Origin: Dehalococcoidia bacterium UBA6495
GTDB taxonomy: Bacteria > Chloroflexota > Dehalococcoidia > Lucifugimonadales > UBA826
Direction of reading: 5' to 3'
NCBI GenBank assembly: GCA_002435305.1
Contig: DJMH01000104.1
Location: 1 to 5,950 of the forward strand
DNA: 5,950 nucleotides
The notes below the pieces were generated by a model. The model was not told where the DNA came from. It saw only the letters and a program-made list of their open reading frames with translations, and made no database searches. Positions 1-5,950 of the stretch are shown here, piece by piece. Positions within the stretch are counted from its first letter, which is position 1. The number at the start of each line of letters is the position of its first letter. The translations under genes and the position numbers were made by a program.

Positions 1-231
1 TTATTCAATGAAGACGACCATTTTGAATTCGATCATGAATTAAACAACTTCTATTGCGCAATCAATTCTTTTGCAGGCTGGGGGTACTTTGATCCAGGTG
101 AAGGAGCAGGCGGAAACGCAGCCTTTGGTGATTACCAAAACGGTTACCAATTGATACCTGTTAACTGGTCCATAAATACGGACCGTAAGAAAAATTATTT
201 CAATTACCTAACTACCATCACTTCCGGATAG
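1..231 (+). CDS. C-terminal fragment of an unidentified protein
   Basis: The frame is open from the first base to a TAG stop at 229-231, giving 76 residues; the start lies outside the window. The visible tail is rich in Gly, Asn and aromatic residues (for example NSFAGWGYFDPGEG, then GDYQNGYQ and PVNWSINT) and ends in a Lys/Tyr/Phe-containing helix-like stretch (RKKNYFNYLTTITSG). It has no membrane segment. I do not recognise the family. The aromatic, Gly-rich loops followed by a terminal helix would fit the end of an enzyme barrel such as a glycosidase-like fold, but that is only an impression. The stop lies 8 bases before the peptidase start, so the two genes are probably co-transcribed. 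That the frame is coding is supported by its uninterrupted length, sensible composition and operon-like spacing. Confidence 0.72.
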   Translation, partial: LFNEDDHFEFDHELNNFYCAINSFAGWGYFDPGEGAGGNAAFGDYQNGYQLIPVNWSINTDRKKNYFNYLTTITSG

Positions 232-239
232 GAATTATC

Positions 240-2180
240 ATGCCTGGGAAAAAAATTGCCCCTTATGGTTCATGGGAATCTCCAATTACGACGGAGTCAA
301 TTATCTCTGACTCGATAAGTATCGGAGATCTATTCATATCAAATGAGGGCATATTTTGGCAGGAAATGAGACCGACAGAAGGCGGTCGTTGCACAATAAT
401 GTACCAGACTTACGACGGTTCTAAAAATGAAATTGTTCCTAAATCGTACAATGCGAGGACACGGGTTCACGAATATGGCGGTGGGTCCTATCTAGTACAT
501 AAAGACGAAGTATATTTCTCCAATTTCTCGAACCAGCAAATATATAAAACTAACCTGACTGGTGGTAATCTCACTCAAATTACAAATGAACCGCTTCTAA
601 GATTCGCTGATGGGACAATGGATGCGGAAAGACAACAAATTATTTACGTCGGCGAAAACCATGATAACAAAGATGAACCTGTTAATTGCATAGTCTCAGT
701 TGATATACAAAATGATGGAGAGGTAACGATTCTGGCCTCTGGCGCTGATTTCTATGCTTCTCCAGTGATAAGTCCTGACGGACGGACGCTTGCTTGGGTT
801 CAATGGAACCATCCCAACATGCCTTGGGATGCCACTGAGCTTTATGTGGCTGATTTGAAGCATTCAGAACTTTACAATCCTCAGAAGATCGCAGGGGACG
901 GGGAATCTGTTTGCCAACCACTATGGTCTCCAAATGGTATTTTGCATTACATATCAGACCTTTCCGGTTGGTGGAACATATGTAAATATGAGGGCAAGAA
1001 ATCCCATAATCTGACCCCTATAAACGCTGAATTCACTCAAGCACAGTGGGGGCTGGGTGTCAGATTTTATGATTTCATAACCAATGACCAAATAATATGC
1101 GCCTACAGTAGACTGGGGTTTTGGAAAGTTGCCTTATTGGATCCAATTTCCTGTGACTTTGTTGATATAGATGTCGATATTGATATCACTGAGATACATA
1201 GAACCGGTCTGAAGGCCTGTAACGGCAAAGCACTGTTCGTTGCTGGTTCGCCTGACCATTCATATTCCTTATTTACGTATGAGACCAAAGCCAGCATAAA
1301 ACTCAGAGTAGTACAAGTATCAACGAAAAACGACATAGAAGCGATTCATTTTTCAAAACCACTACCCGTTAAATATTCAACGACCAATAACCAAGAATGC
1401 CACGCCTTCTATTATTCCCCCGTGAATGTGAATTATAAAGCTCCTGAATCAGCCAAACCTCCACTCATAATACTCAGTCACGGAGGACCGACTGGATCGA
1501 CCTCAAATACCCTTAATTTAGGTATTCAATACTGGACAAGTCGAGGATTTGCGATTTTAGACGTCAATTACAGGGGAAGCACTGGATATGGCACCAAATA
1601 CAGAAAGGCTCTGAACGGTAACTGGGGAATAAGTGATGTAGATGATTGTGTTAATGGCGGCATTCATCTTGTTTCAAAAGGCTTAGTCGACCCCAAAAAA
1701 ATCGCTATACGGGGTGGAAGTGCAGGAGGATTTACAACATTAGCTTGTCTGGCATTCACAGATTTCTTTGCAGCAGGGGCAAGTTACTATGGTGTTAGTG
1801 ATCTTACTGCCTTAGCTGAAGAGACACATAAGTTTGAATCAAGATATCTTGATTCAATGGTTGGAAAATACCCTGAAGAAAGGCAAAAATACCTCGATCG
1901 TTCCCCTATTAACCACACAGAAAACTTGTCTTGCCCTGTAATTTTGTTTCAGGGACTGGAGGATAAAATCGTACTTCCTAATCAATCTCAAAAAATGTAT
2001 GCATCGCTGAAAGCAAAAGGTATACCCGTGTCCTACCTAGAATTCGAGGGGGAGCAGCATGGATTCAGGAAGTCAGAAAATATCCAGCGTGCGTTAGAAG
2101 CCGAATTTTACTTTTACTCACACGTTTTTGGCTTCAAGCCCTTTGATCCAATAGAGGCAGTTCAAATAGATAATAAATAA
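240..2180 (+). CDS. S9 family (prolyl oligopeptidase-type) serine peptidase, S9C-like dipeptidyl/acylaminoacyl peptidase
   Basis: This is a complete 646-residue serine peptidase that probably cleaves short peptides or removes N-terminal dipeptides or acyl-amino acids. Residues 1 to about 375 form the beta-propeller, with motifs I associate with this subfamily: PYGSW near residue 8, HEYGGGSY at 77-84 and HPNMPWD at 191-197. Residues from about 376 to 640 form the alpha/beta-hydrolase domain. It has the HGGPTG oxyanion-region motif from His414, the nucleophile Ser494 in GGSAGG, Asp575 in GLEDKI and His607 in EQHGF, so the catalytic triad is complete. There is no signal peptide or membrane helix, so a cytoplasmic enzyme is inferred. 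The ATG at 240 is preceded by AGGA at 230-233 with 6-nt spacing, overlapping the upstream stop. Length is normal for the group. Exact substrate specificity cannot be read from the sequence; propeller peptidases are often over-annotated as acylaminoacyl peptidases. Confidence 0.95.
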   Translation: MPGKKIAPYGSWESPITTESIISDSISIGDLFISNEGIFWQEMRPTEGGRCTIMYQTYDGSKNEIVPKSYNARTRVHEYGGGSYLVHKDEVYFSNFSNQQIYKTNLTGGNLTQITNEPLLRFADGTMDAERQQIIYVGENHDNKDEPVNCIVSVDIQNDGEVTILASGADFYASPVISPDGRTLAWVQWNHPNMPWDATELYVADLKHSELYNPQKIAGDGESVCQPLWSPNGILHYISDLSGWWNICKYEGKKSHNLTPINAEFTQAQWGLGVRFYDFITNDQIICAYSRLGFWKVALLDPISCDFVDIDVDIDITEIHRTGLKACNGKALFVAGSPDHSYSLFTYETKASIKLRVVQVSTKNDIEAIHFSKPLPVKYSTTNNQECHAFYYSPVNVNYKAPESAKPPLIILSHGGPTGSTSNTLNLGIQYWTSRGFAILDVNYRGSTGYGTKYRKALNGNWGISDVDDCVNGGIHLVSKGLVDPKKIAIRGGSAGGFTTLACLAFTDFFAAGASYYGVSDLTALAEETHKFESRYLDSMVGKYPEERQKYLDRSPINHTENLSCPVILFQGLEDKIVLPNQSQKMYASLKAKGIPVSYLEFEGEQHGFRKSENIQRALEAEFYFYSHVFGFKPFDPIEAVQIDNK

Positions 2181-2183
2181 TTT

Positions 2184-3278
2184 TTAAAGACCTTCGAACC
2201 TCAGTTGCATCTCATCTTGAAGATTTTCAGAGGTTGCAAATCCTGACACACCAACTCCGATTAAGCGGTATTTCTCATGCGAATTTTCTAACTCCAAATT
2301 CAAAAGCTCCAGGGCAGGTTCTGCTATTTCAGATGAAATTTGCACCTTTTCCGAAATCGTTTTCTGCCTGGTCACAACAGTGAAATCCGATCTTTTGAGT
2401 TTTAACTTTACGGTCCGGCCTCTCATATTCTTCTTCAGTAGTGATTCGGCAACATCACCACTTAACCTCATGACTATCTCGTTAAGATCTTCCGCATCTG
2501 AAGTGTCCACTAACAAAGTAGTCTCAGAACTAATTGATTTACGTTCCCGTTGAGTTATCACCGCTGTAGTATCAATCCCATTAGAAATTTCTTTGATGTG
2601 AGTAGCGTTACTTCCGAAAATGCCAGAAAGTATTTCCATGGGTTGCGAGGCCAAATCTTGTACAGTATCTATTGATAGCAGATGCAATTTAGCTGAAGTT
2701 TTCGGACCAATTCCCCATAAAACCTCAACGGGCAACGGGTACAAAAAGGGTATCTCGCCTCCAGGTCTTACTATGGTGAGTCCATCAGGTTTATTGATGC
2801 TGGAAGCGATCTTGGCCACCGATTTGGAACTAGCAACCCCAACAGAAATAGTCAGCCCTAATTTTGACCAAACTTTCTGTTTTAAATTCCTTGCAATTTG
2901 AGGTGGGCTGATATTATTGGCGATTAAATGGGTTACATCCAAGTATGCTTCGTCCAAAGATAGTGGTTCAACTAAAGGAGTAATATCTCTAAATACTTCC
3001 ATTACCTGCCTAGAAACTTCTCGGTACACTACAAATCTTGGTGATACGACCACAGTTTCGGGGCATTTTTTCAAAGCGGTGCTCATCGGCATGGCGGACT
3101 TAATCCCGAATTTTCTGGATTCATAAGAAGCGGATGCGACAACCCCTCTTCTACTCGGACTTCCTCCAACCACTATTGGTCTATTTCGTAACTCCGGAAA
3201 ATCTCGCTGTTCCACAGCAGCATAAAAAGCATCGAAATCAGCATGCAAAATGCCCCTGTTCTGATTTCGATTTGACAA
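2184..3278 (-). CDS. dinB: DNA polymerase IV (Y-family translesion polymerase)
   Basis: This 364-residue protein is a full-length Y-family polymerase, error-prone and able to copy damaged template; E. coli DinB has 351 residues. In order it shows: palm motif HADFDAFYAAVEQ with metal ligand Asp14 and steric-gate Tyr19; the fingers stretch around 46-64 (VASASYESRKFGIK); catalytic Asp109-Glu110 in PLSLDEAYLD; the conserved SVGVASSKSVAKIAS at 145-159 and NKPDGL at 162-167; a helix-hairpin-helix thumb with GIGPKT at 189-194; and the little-finger domain from about 246 (RKSISSE) to VGVSGF near 347. The last residues, MQLRFEGL, sit where a beta-clamp-binding motif is expected, but they match QLxLF poorly. 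The start is TTG: there is no in-frame ATG before the catalytic core, an in-frame TAA lies 40 nt upstream, and AAAGGTG at 3296-3290 serves as ribosome-binding site with 11-nt spacing. It is divergent from rpoB and convergent with the peptidase. I see no recognisable LexA box. Confidence 0.97.
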   Translation of the reverse strand: MSNRNQNRGILHADFDAFYAAVEQRDFPELRNRPIVVGGSPSRRGVVASASYESRKFGIKSAMPMSTALKKCPETVVVSPRFVVYREVSRQVMEVFRDITPLVEPLSLDEAYLDVTHLIANNISPPQIARNLKQKVWSKLGLTISVGVASSKSVAKIASSINKPDGLTIVRPGGEIPFLYPLPVEVLWGIGPKTSAKLHLLSIDTVQDLASQPMEILSGIFGSNATHIKEISNGIDTTAVITQRERKSISSETTLLVDTSDAEDLNEIVMRLSGDVAESLLKKNMRGRTVKLKLKRSDFTVVTRQKTISEKVQISSEIAEPALELLNLELENSHEKYRLIGVGVSGFATSENLQDEMQLRFEGL

Positions 3279-3316
3279 TTTATTTTGTGCACCTTTAATG
3301 AGCTCGAACTTTAAAA

Positions 3317-3322
3317 ATTATA
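3317..3322 (-). promoter_or_regulatory. Candidate -10 box of the dinB promoter
   Basis: On the minus strand positions 3322-3317 read TATAAT, a perfect sigma70-type -10 hexamer, 38 bp upstream of the dinB TTG start. This predicts a leader of about 30 nt. At 16-18 bp further upstream the minus strand is A-rich (TAAAAA or similar) and does not resemble TTGACA, so the -35 element is weak or absent. That would fit low or activator-dependent expression. The assignment rests on one hexamer in an AT-rich stretch. Confidence 0.5.
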
Positions 3323-3348
3323 CTAGCTGCTATCCACACTTTTTAGTA

Positions 3349-3378
3349 TTGACAACTGTGGCATGTCGTAGCTAGAAT
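3349..3378 (+). promoter_or_regulatory. Predicted sigma70-type promoter of rpoB
   Basis: A perfect -35 hexamer TTGACA at 3349-3354 is followed, after an 18-bp spacer, by TAGAAT at 3373-3378, one mismatch from TATAAT. Transcription should start near 3385, leaving an untranslated leader of about 148 nt before the rpoB ATG. It lies back to back with the dinB -10 box (3317-3322), so the two polymerase-binding regions nearly overlap. TATGAT at 3388-3393 could be an alternative -10 but has no matching -35. Confidence 0.7.
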
Positions 3379-3457
3379 GGTAGACTGTATGATTACACAT
3401 GCGCTACGTTGCACAAACGCTTTAACAAATCCACCTATCTTGGCGATTTTAAATTAC

Positions 3458-3480
3458 CGCTCTTCTGTCTTAGAAGAGTG
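3458..3480 (+). promoter_or_regulatory. Hairpin in the rpoB leader
   Basis: CTCTTCT (3460-3466) and AGAAGAG (3472-3478) form a perfect 7-bp stem with the 5-nt loop GTCTT. One G-U pair and one C-G pair extend it to 9 bp (3458-3480). The sequence after it is GCTTTCTCCC, not a run of T, so it is not a typical intrinsic terminator. It lies 36 nt before the Shine-Dalgarno and could act as an attenuation, pausing or stability element. Confidence 0.45.
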
Positions 3481-3516
3481 CTTTCTCCCGTAATAACTGG
3501 AAATTTTCTTTCCCTC

Positions 3517-3524
3517 AAGGAGTG
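3517..3524 (+). promoter_or_regulatory. Ribosome-binding site of rpoB
   Basis: AAGGAGTG is a near-consensus Shine-Dalgarno. Its GGAG core ends 10 nt before the ATG at 3533, which supports this start codon for rpoB and suggests efficient initiation. Confidence 0.85.
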
Positions 3525-3532
3525 TAAGTCTA

Positions 3533-5950
3533 ATGACCTCTTCTGCATTGCAGGATAACCGTGTTGTTTTCCCAAAAACGAAATCTTTCTCCAAAATTAA
3601 GACGAATTTGGACGTCCCTGACCTGATTGACGTTCAAATGGAATCATTCAAATGGTTTACCACGACCGGCTTGAGTGAGCTTTTTGAAGAAATATCCCCA
3701 ATAGAGGATAACCAAGGCCAGAATCCACGTTTTTCTCTAAGATTCGTAGATTTTGAGTTTGAAGACCCAAAGCTCTCTGAAGAGTATTGCCGAACCCAGG
3801 AAAAAACATTTGAAGCTGCCTTGTATGTGACGGTAAGCCTTCAAATCAACGCAGCCGGACCAGGCATGGGTGAAATCAAAGAGCAGCGCCTATATGTGGG
3901 AAATATTCCTATCATGACCAGGGGCGGAACCTTCATCATAAACGGGGCCGAAAGAATCGTAGTGAGCCAACTAGTGCGGTCACCTGGGGTATATTTTACT
4001 GCCGATAGGGACGCAGCAACTGGGCGTCCTCTTGCATCTGCAAAAATGATCCCGTATCGAGGAGCATGGATCGAATTCGAAACCAGCAATAGGGACGTCA
4101 TATACGTAAAAATCGACAGGAAAAGGAAAACCCCCGTCACAACTTTCCTCAGATCATTGGGATATGAAACCAATGAAGAAATCCTAGAAATATTCAAAGA
4201 TGTGGACAACAACCCAGATCATCCATTTATGCAGACCACGATTGATAAAGATGCGAGTGTTACAAACCGAGAGGAAGCACTTGTGGAATTTTACAGGCGC
4301 TTGAGGCCAGGCGAACCTCCTAATCCAGAAAATGCAAAATCTTTAATTAATTCACTCTTTTTCGACAGTAGACGTTACGATTTAGGTAAAGTTGGTCGGT
4401 ACAAATTGGACCGGAACCTAAAGGGAGCTGAAAACGCACATAGAGATGGTAATTTGGAAGATCGTATTCTTGCAAAAGAGGACATTGTCAACCTATTAAA
4501 ACGTCTCATACAAGTTAACAACTCGGAACGTCGCGCAAATGACATTGACCATTTAGGTAACAGAAGGGTCCGGGCGGTAGGTGAATTAATTCAAAATCAG
4601 GTACGAGTAGGATTACTGCGAATGGAACGGGTAATCAAAGAAAGAATGACTATACAGCCTGATCCGGAGAGTACTACTCCGGCCGCTCTGATTAATGTAC
4701 GGCCAGTAGTCGCAGCAATTAGAGAATTCTTTGGGGGATCTCAATTGTCACAATTCATGGACCAGGCAAATCCCCTGGCTGAGCTGACCCACAAAAGACG
4801 TTTGTCGGCATTAGGCCCTGGTGGATTATCCAGAGAAAGAGCTGGTTTTGACGTCAGGGATGTACACCATTCTCATTATGGAAGGATCTGTCCTATTGAA
4901 ACCCCAGAAGGACCTAACATTGGACTTTTAGTTTCACTGGCCACATATGCCAGAACCAACGAGTTTGGTTTTATCGAAACACCGTATAGAAAAATACTCA
5001 CGAAAGTCGATAATGGCGATCCCCATGAACTAATAGGCCATACTCCAACTGAGGATATAAAGGCGGAGGACGGTAGAACTATAATCAAGGCGGGAACACA
5101 GATATCTGTTAGGACAGCAGGAAGAATTTCGGCACAAAAGAATAAAATCATCGAGGTTAAGCCCTACGTTTCAAACGATATCGAAGATATAGTTCATTTA
5201 GCTGCTGATGACGAGGAAGATTATTACATCGCCCAGGCAAATTCAGCTATCAATGAGGCAGGCGAATTTATTAACGATAGGGTCGAGACGAGGCGAGGGG
5301 AAGAAGTTGGCATGGAGCAAACTGACTCGGTCCGATTCATGGATGTATCTCCACTGCAGTTAGTAAGCGTATCTACGTCTCTAATCCCATTCTTGGAACA
5401 TGACGATGCCAACCGTGCTCTCATGGGTTCTAATATGCAAAGGCAGGCTGTACCACTATTGAAACCAGAGAAGCCTCTTGTAGGGACTGGTATGGAGATG
5501 AGAGTGGCAAGGGATAGCGGGCAGGTGCTGATGTCTAAAACTGATGGGGTGATTACCAGTGTCACAGGAGACAAGATAGTTGTAACGGATGCAAATGACA
5601 AAAATTTCATTCATCCACTCATAAAATTTCACCGAAGTAACCAGGGTACCTGCATCAACCAAAGACCAATTGTTGATAAAGGTACAACAGTGCGAATAGG
5701 TGATGTCCTCGCTGATGGATCATCCACAGACAACGGAGAGTTGGCATTGGGACAAAATGTTCTCGTGGCTTTTATGACTTGGGAAGGTTACAACTTTGAA
5801 GATGCAATTATTCTCAGTAATAGGTTGATAAAAGAAGATAAATTCACATCGGTACATATCGAAAAACATGAAGTTGAAGCGAGAGACACAAAACTAGGCC
5901 CAGAAGAAATCACCCGAGATATTCCAAACATAGGTGAGGATAGCCTTAGA
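3533..5950 (+). CDS. rpoB: DNA-directed RNA polymerase subunit beta (N-terminal 806 residues; truncated by window edge)
   Basis: This is the beta subunit of the core RNA polymerase, forming one side of the active-site cleft. The frame is open from ATG to the window edge, and I found no stop or frameshift. Conserved blocks in order: DLIDVQMESF near residue 34; SQLVRSPGVYF at 145-155; IPYRGAWIEFETSNRDV from 173; the rifampicin-binding cluster starting SQLSQFMDQ at 403; THKRRLSALGPGGLSRERAGF at 419-439; HYGRICPIETPEGPNIGL at 448-465; SLIPFLEHDDANRALMG and NMQRQAVP further on; and WEGYNFEDAII at 750-760 with the active-site Glu756-Asp757. Compared with E. coli it lacks roughly 100 residues before the rifampicin cluster and has about 50 extra after ETPYRK (about 490-548). 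Chloroflexota RpoB is usually about 1200-1300 residues, so roughly the last third is missing. rpoC would be expected downstream. rplJ and rplL are not immediately upstream; dinB diverges there instead. Confidence 0.99.
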   Translation, partial: MTSSALQDNRVVFPKTKSFSKIKTNLDVPDLIDVQMESFKWFTTTGLSELFEEISPIEDNQGQNPRFSLRFVDFEFEDPKLSEEYCRTQEKTFEAALYVTVSLQINAAGPGMGEIKEQRLYVGNIPIMTRGGTFIINGAERIVVSQLVRSPGVYFTADRDAATGRPLASAKMIPYRGAWIEFETSNRDVIYVKIDRKRKTPVTTFLRSLGYETNEEILEIFKDVDNNPDHPFMQTTIDKDASVTNREEALVEFYRRLRPGEPPNPENAKSLINSLFFDSRRYDLGKVGRYKLDRNLKGAENAHRDGNLEDRILAKEDIVNLLKRLIQVNNSERRANDIDHLGNRRVRAVGELIQNQVRVGLLRMERVIKERMTIQPDPESTTPAALINVRPVVAAIREFFGGSQLSQFMDQANPLAELTHKRRLSALGPGGLSRERAGFDVRDVHHSHYGRICPIETPEGPNIGLLVSLATYARTNEFGFIETPYRKILTKVDNGDPHELIGHTPTEDIKAEDGRTIIKAGTQISVRTAGRISAQKNKIIEVKPYVSNDIEDIVHLAADDEEDYYIAQANSAINEAGEFINDRVETRRGEEVGMEQTDSVRFMDVSPLQLVSVSTSLIPFLEHDDANRALMGSNMQRQAVPLLKPEKPLVGTGMEMRVARDSGQVLMSKTDGVITSVTGDKIVVTDANDKNFIHPLIKFHRSNQGTCINQRPIVDKGTTVRIGDVLADGSSTDNGELALGQNVLVAFMTWEGYNFEDAIILSNRLIKEDKFTSVHIEKHEVEARDTKLGPEEITRDIPNIGEDSLR

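Larger units (their letters stand above)
3385..3532 (+). promoter_or_regulatory. Long 5' leader of rpoB
   Basis: This is the region between the predicted transcription start and the rpoB start codon. It contains a hairpin at 3458-3480, a weak second inverted repeat GGAAA/TTTCC at 3499-3513 just ahead of the Shine-Dalgarno, and a short open frame (3389-3493, 34 codons) without a convincing ribosome-binding site. I recognise no known riboswitch or L10-leader fold. Its length is more than translation needs, so a regulatory role is possible but unproven; its 5' boundary depends on the promoter call. Confidence 0.4.

Noticed and set aside
682..1336. Minus-strand open frames of 83 and 77 codons opposite the peptidase
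   Set aside because: They lie inside the propeller domain of a clearly intact gene and have no recognisable domain.
2101..2186. Intrinsic terminator at the peptidase end (GGCTTCAAGCC followed later by TTTTT)
   Set aside because: The inverted repeat has almost no loop and lies about 45 nt before the T-run, so it does not form a terminator.
2620..3126. Plus-strand open frames of 93 and 69 codons opposite dinB
   Set aside because: The dinB motifs on the other strand account for the sequence; these are shadows.
3279..3400. SOS (LexA) box for dinB
   Set aside because: Neither the CTGT-N8-ACAG nor the CGAAC-N4-GTTCG type occurs near the dinB promoter. A lineage-specific box cannot be excluded.
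3284..3417. Inverted repeat TTTGTGCA (3284-3291) / TGCACAAA (3410-3417) across the divergent region
   Set aside because: An 8-bp match separated by 118 bp is easily chance, and the left copy overlaps the dinB ribosome-binding site region.
3841..4212. Antisense open frame of 123 codons inside rpoB
   Set aside because: It lies opposite strongly conserved rpoB codons, its product has no recognisable domain, and no ribosome-binding site fits. It is a by-product of rpoB codon use.
4876..5151. Antisense open frame of 91 codons over the RpoB insert region
   Set aside because: The hydrophobic composition is what antisense reading of acidic and Lys-rich codons gives; no start signals were seen.
5224..5662. 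Two overlapping antisense open frames (128 and 68 codons) inside rpoB
   Set aside because: Both are fully covered by rpoB, overlap each other in different frames and look like no protein family.
1..5950. Mobile element, CRISPR array, tRNA/rRNA, toxin-antitoxin or defence system
   Set aside because: No transposase or recombinase motifs, spaced repeats, tRNA-like folds or small paired genes were seen; all but the intergenic region is accounted for by four genes.

Overview
The window is ordinary chromosomal sequence from a bacterium of low-to-moderate GC content. It holds parts of two plus-strand transcription units with one minus-strand gene between them. The RpoB sequence and an S9C-type peptidase closely resemble what I know from Chloroflexota. 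The RpoB carries an extra block after the ETPYRK motif that I associate with that phylum. A marine SAR202/Dehalococcoidia-like member is my best guess, from recalled family patterns only, with no search behind it.

Layout. Positions 1-231 hold the last 76 codons of an unidentified protein. Eight bases later a complete 646-residue S9-family serine peptidase begins (240-2180), probably in the same operon. Its stop codon lies 3 bp from the stop codon of a convergent, complete dinB (DNA polymerase IV, 2184-3278, minus strand, TTG start). A 254-bp divergent intergenic region (3279-3532) then separates dinB from rpoB. It holds a TATAAT -10 box for dinB, a good sigma70-type promoter for rpoB (TTGACA, 18 bp, TAGAAT), and an rpoB leader of about 150 nt with a 9-bp hairpin and a strong Shine-Dalgarno. 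The rest, 3533-5950, is the first 806 codons of rpoB, which runs off the right edge with an intact frame.

Functionally these are housekeeping genes: peptide turnover, translesion DNA synthesis and transcription. Nothing ties them into one pathway. I see no mobile element, CRISPR array, tRNA, rRNA, toxin-antitoxin pair or defence cassette, and no clear undescribed system. The points most worth a second look are the rpoB leader and promoter (hairpin, possible short leader ORF, interleaved inverted repeats), rpoB placed without rplJ/rplL immediately upstream, the insert in RpoB, and the almost abutting convergent genes.
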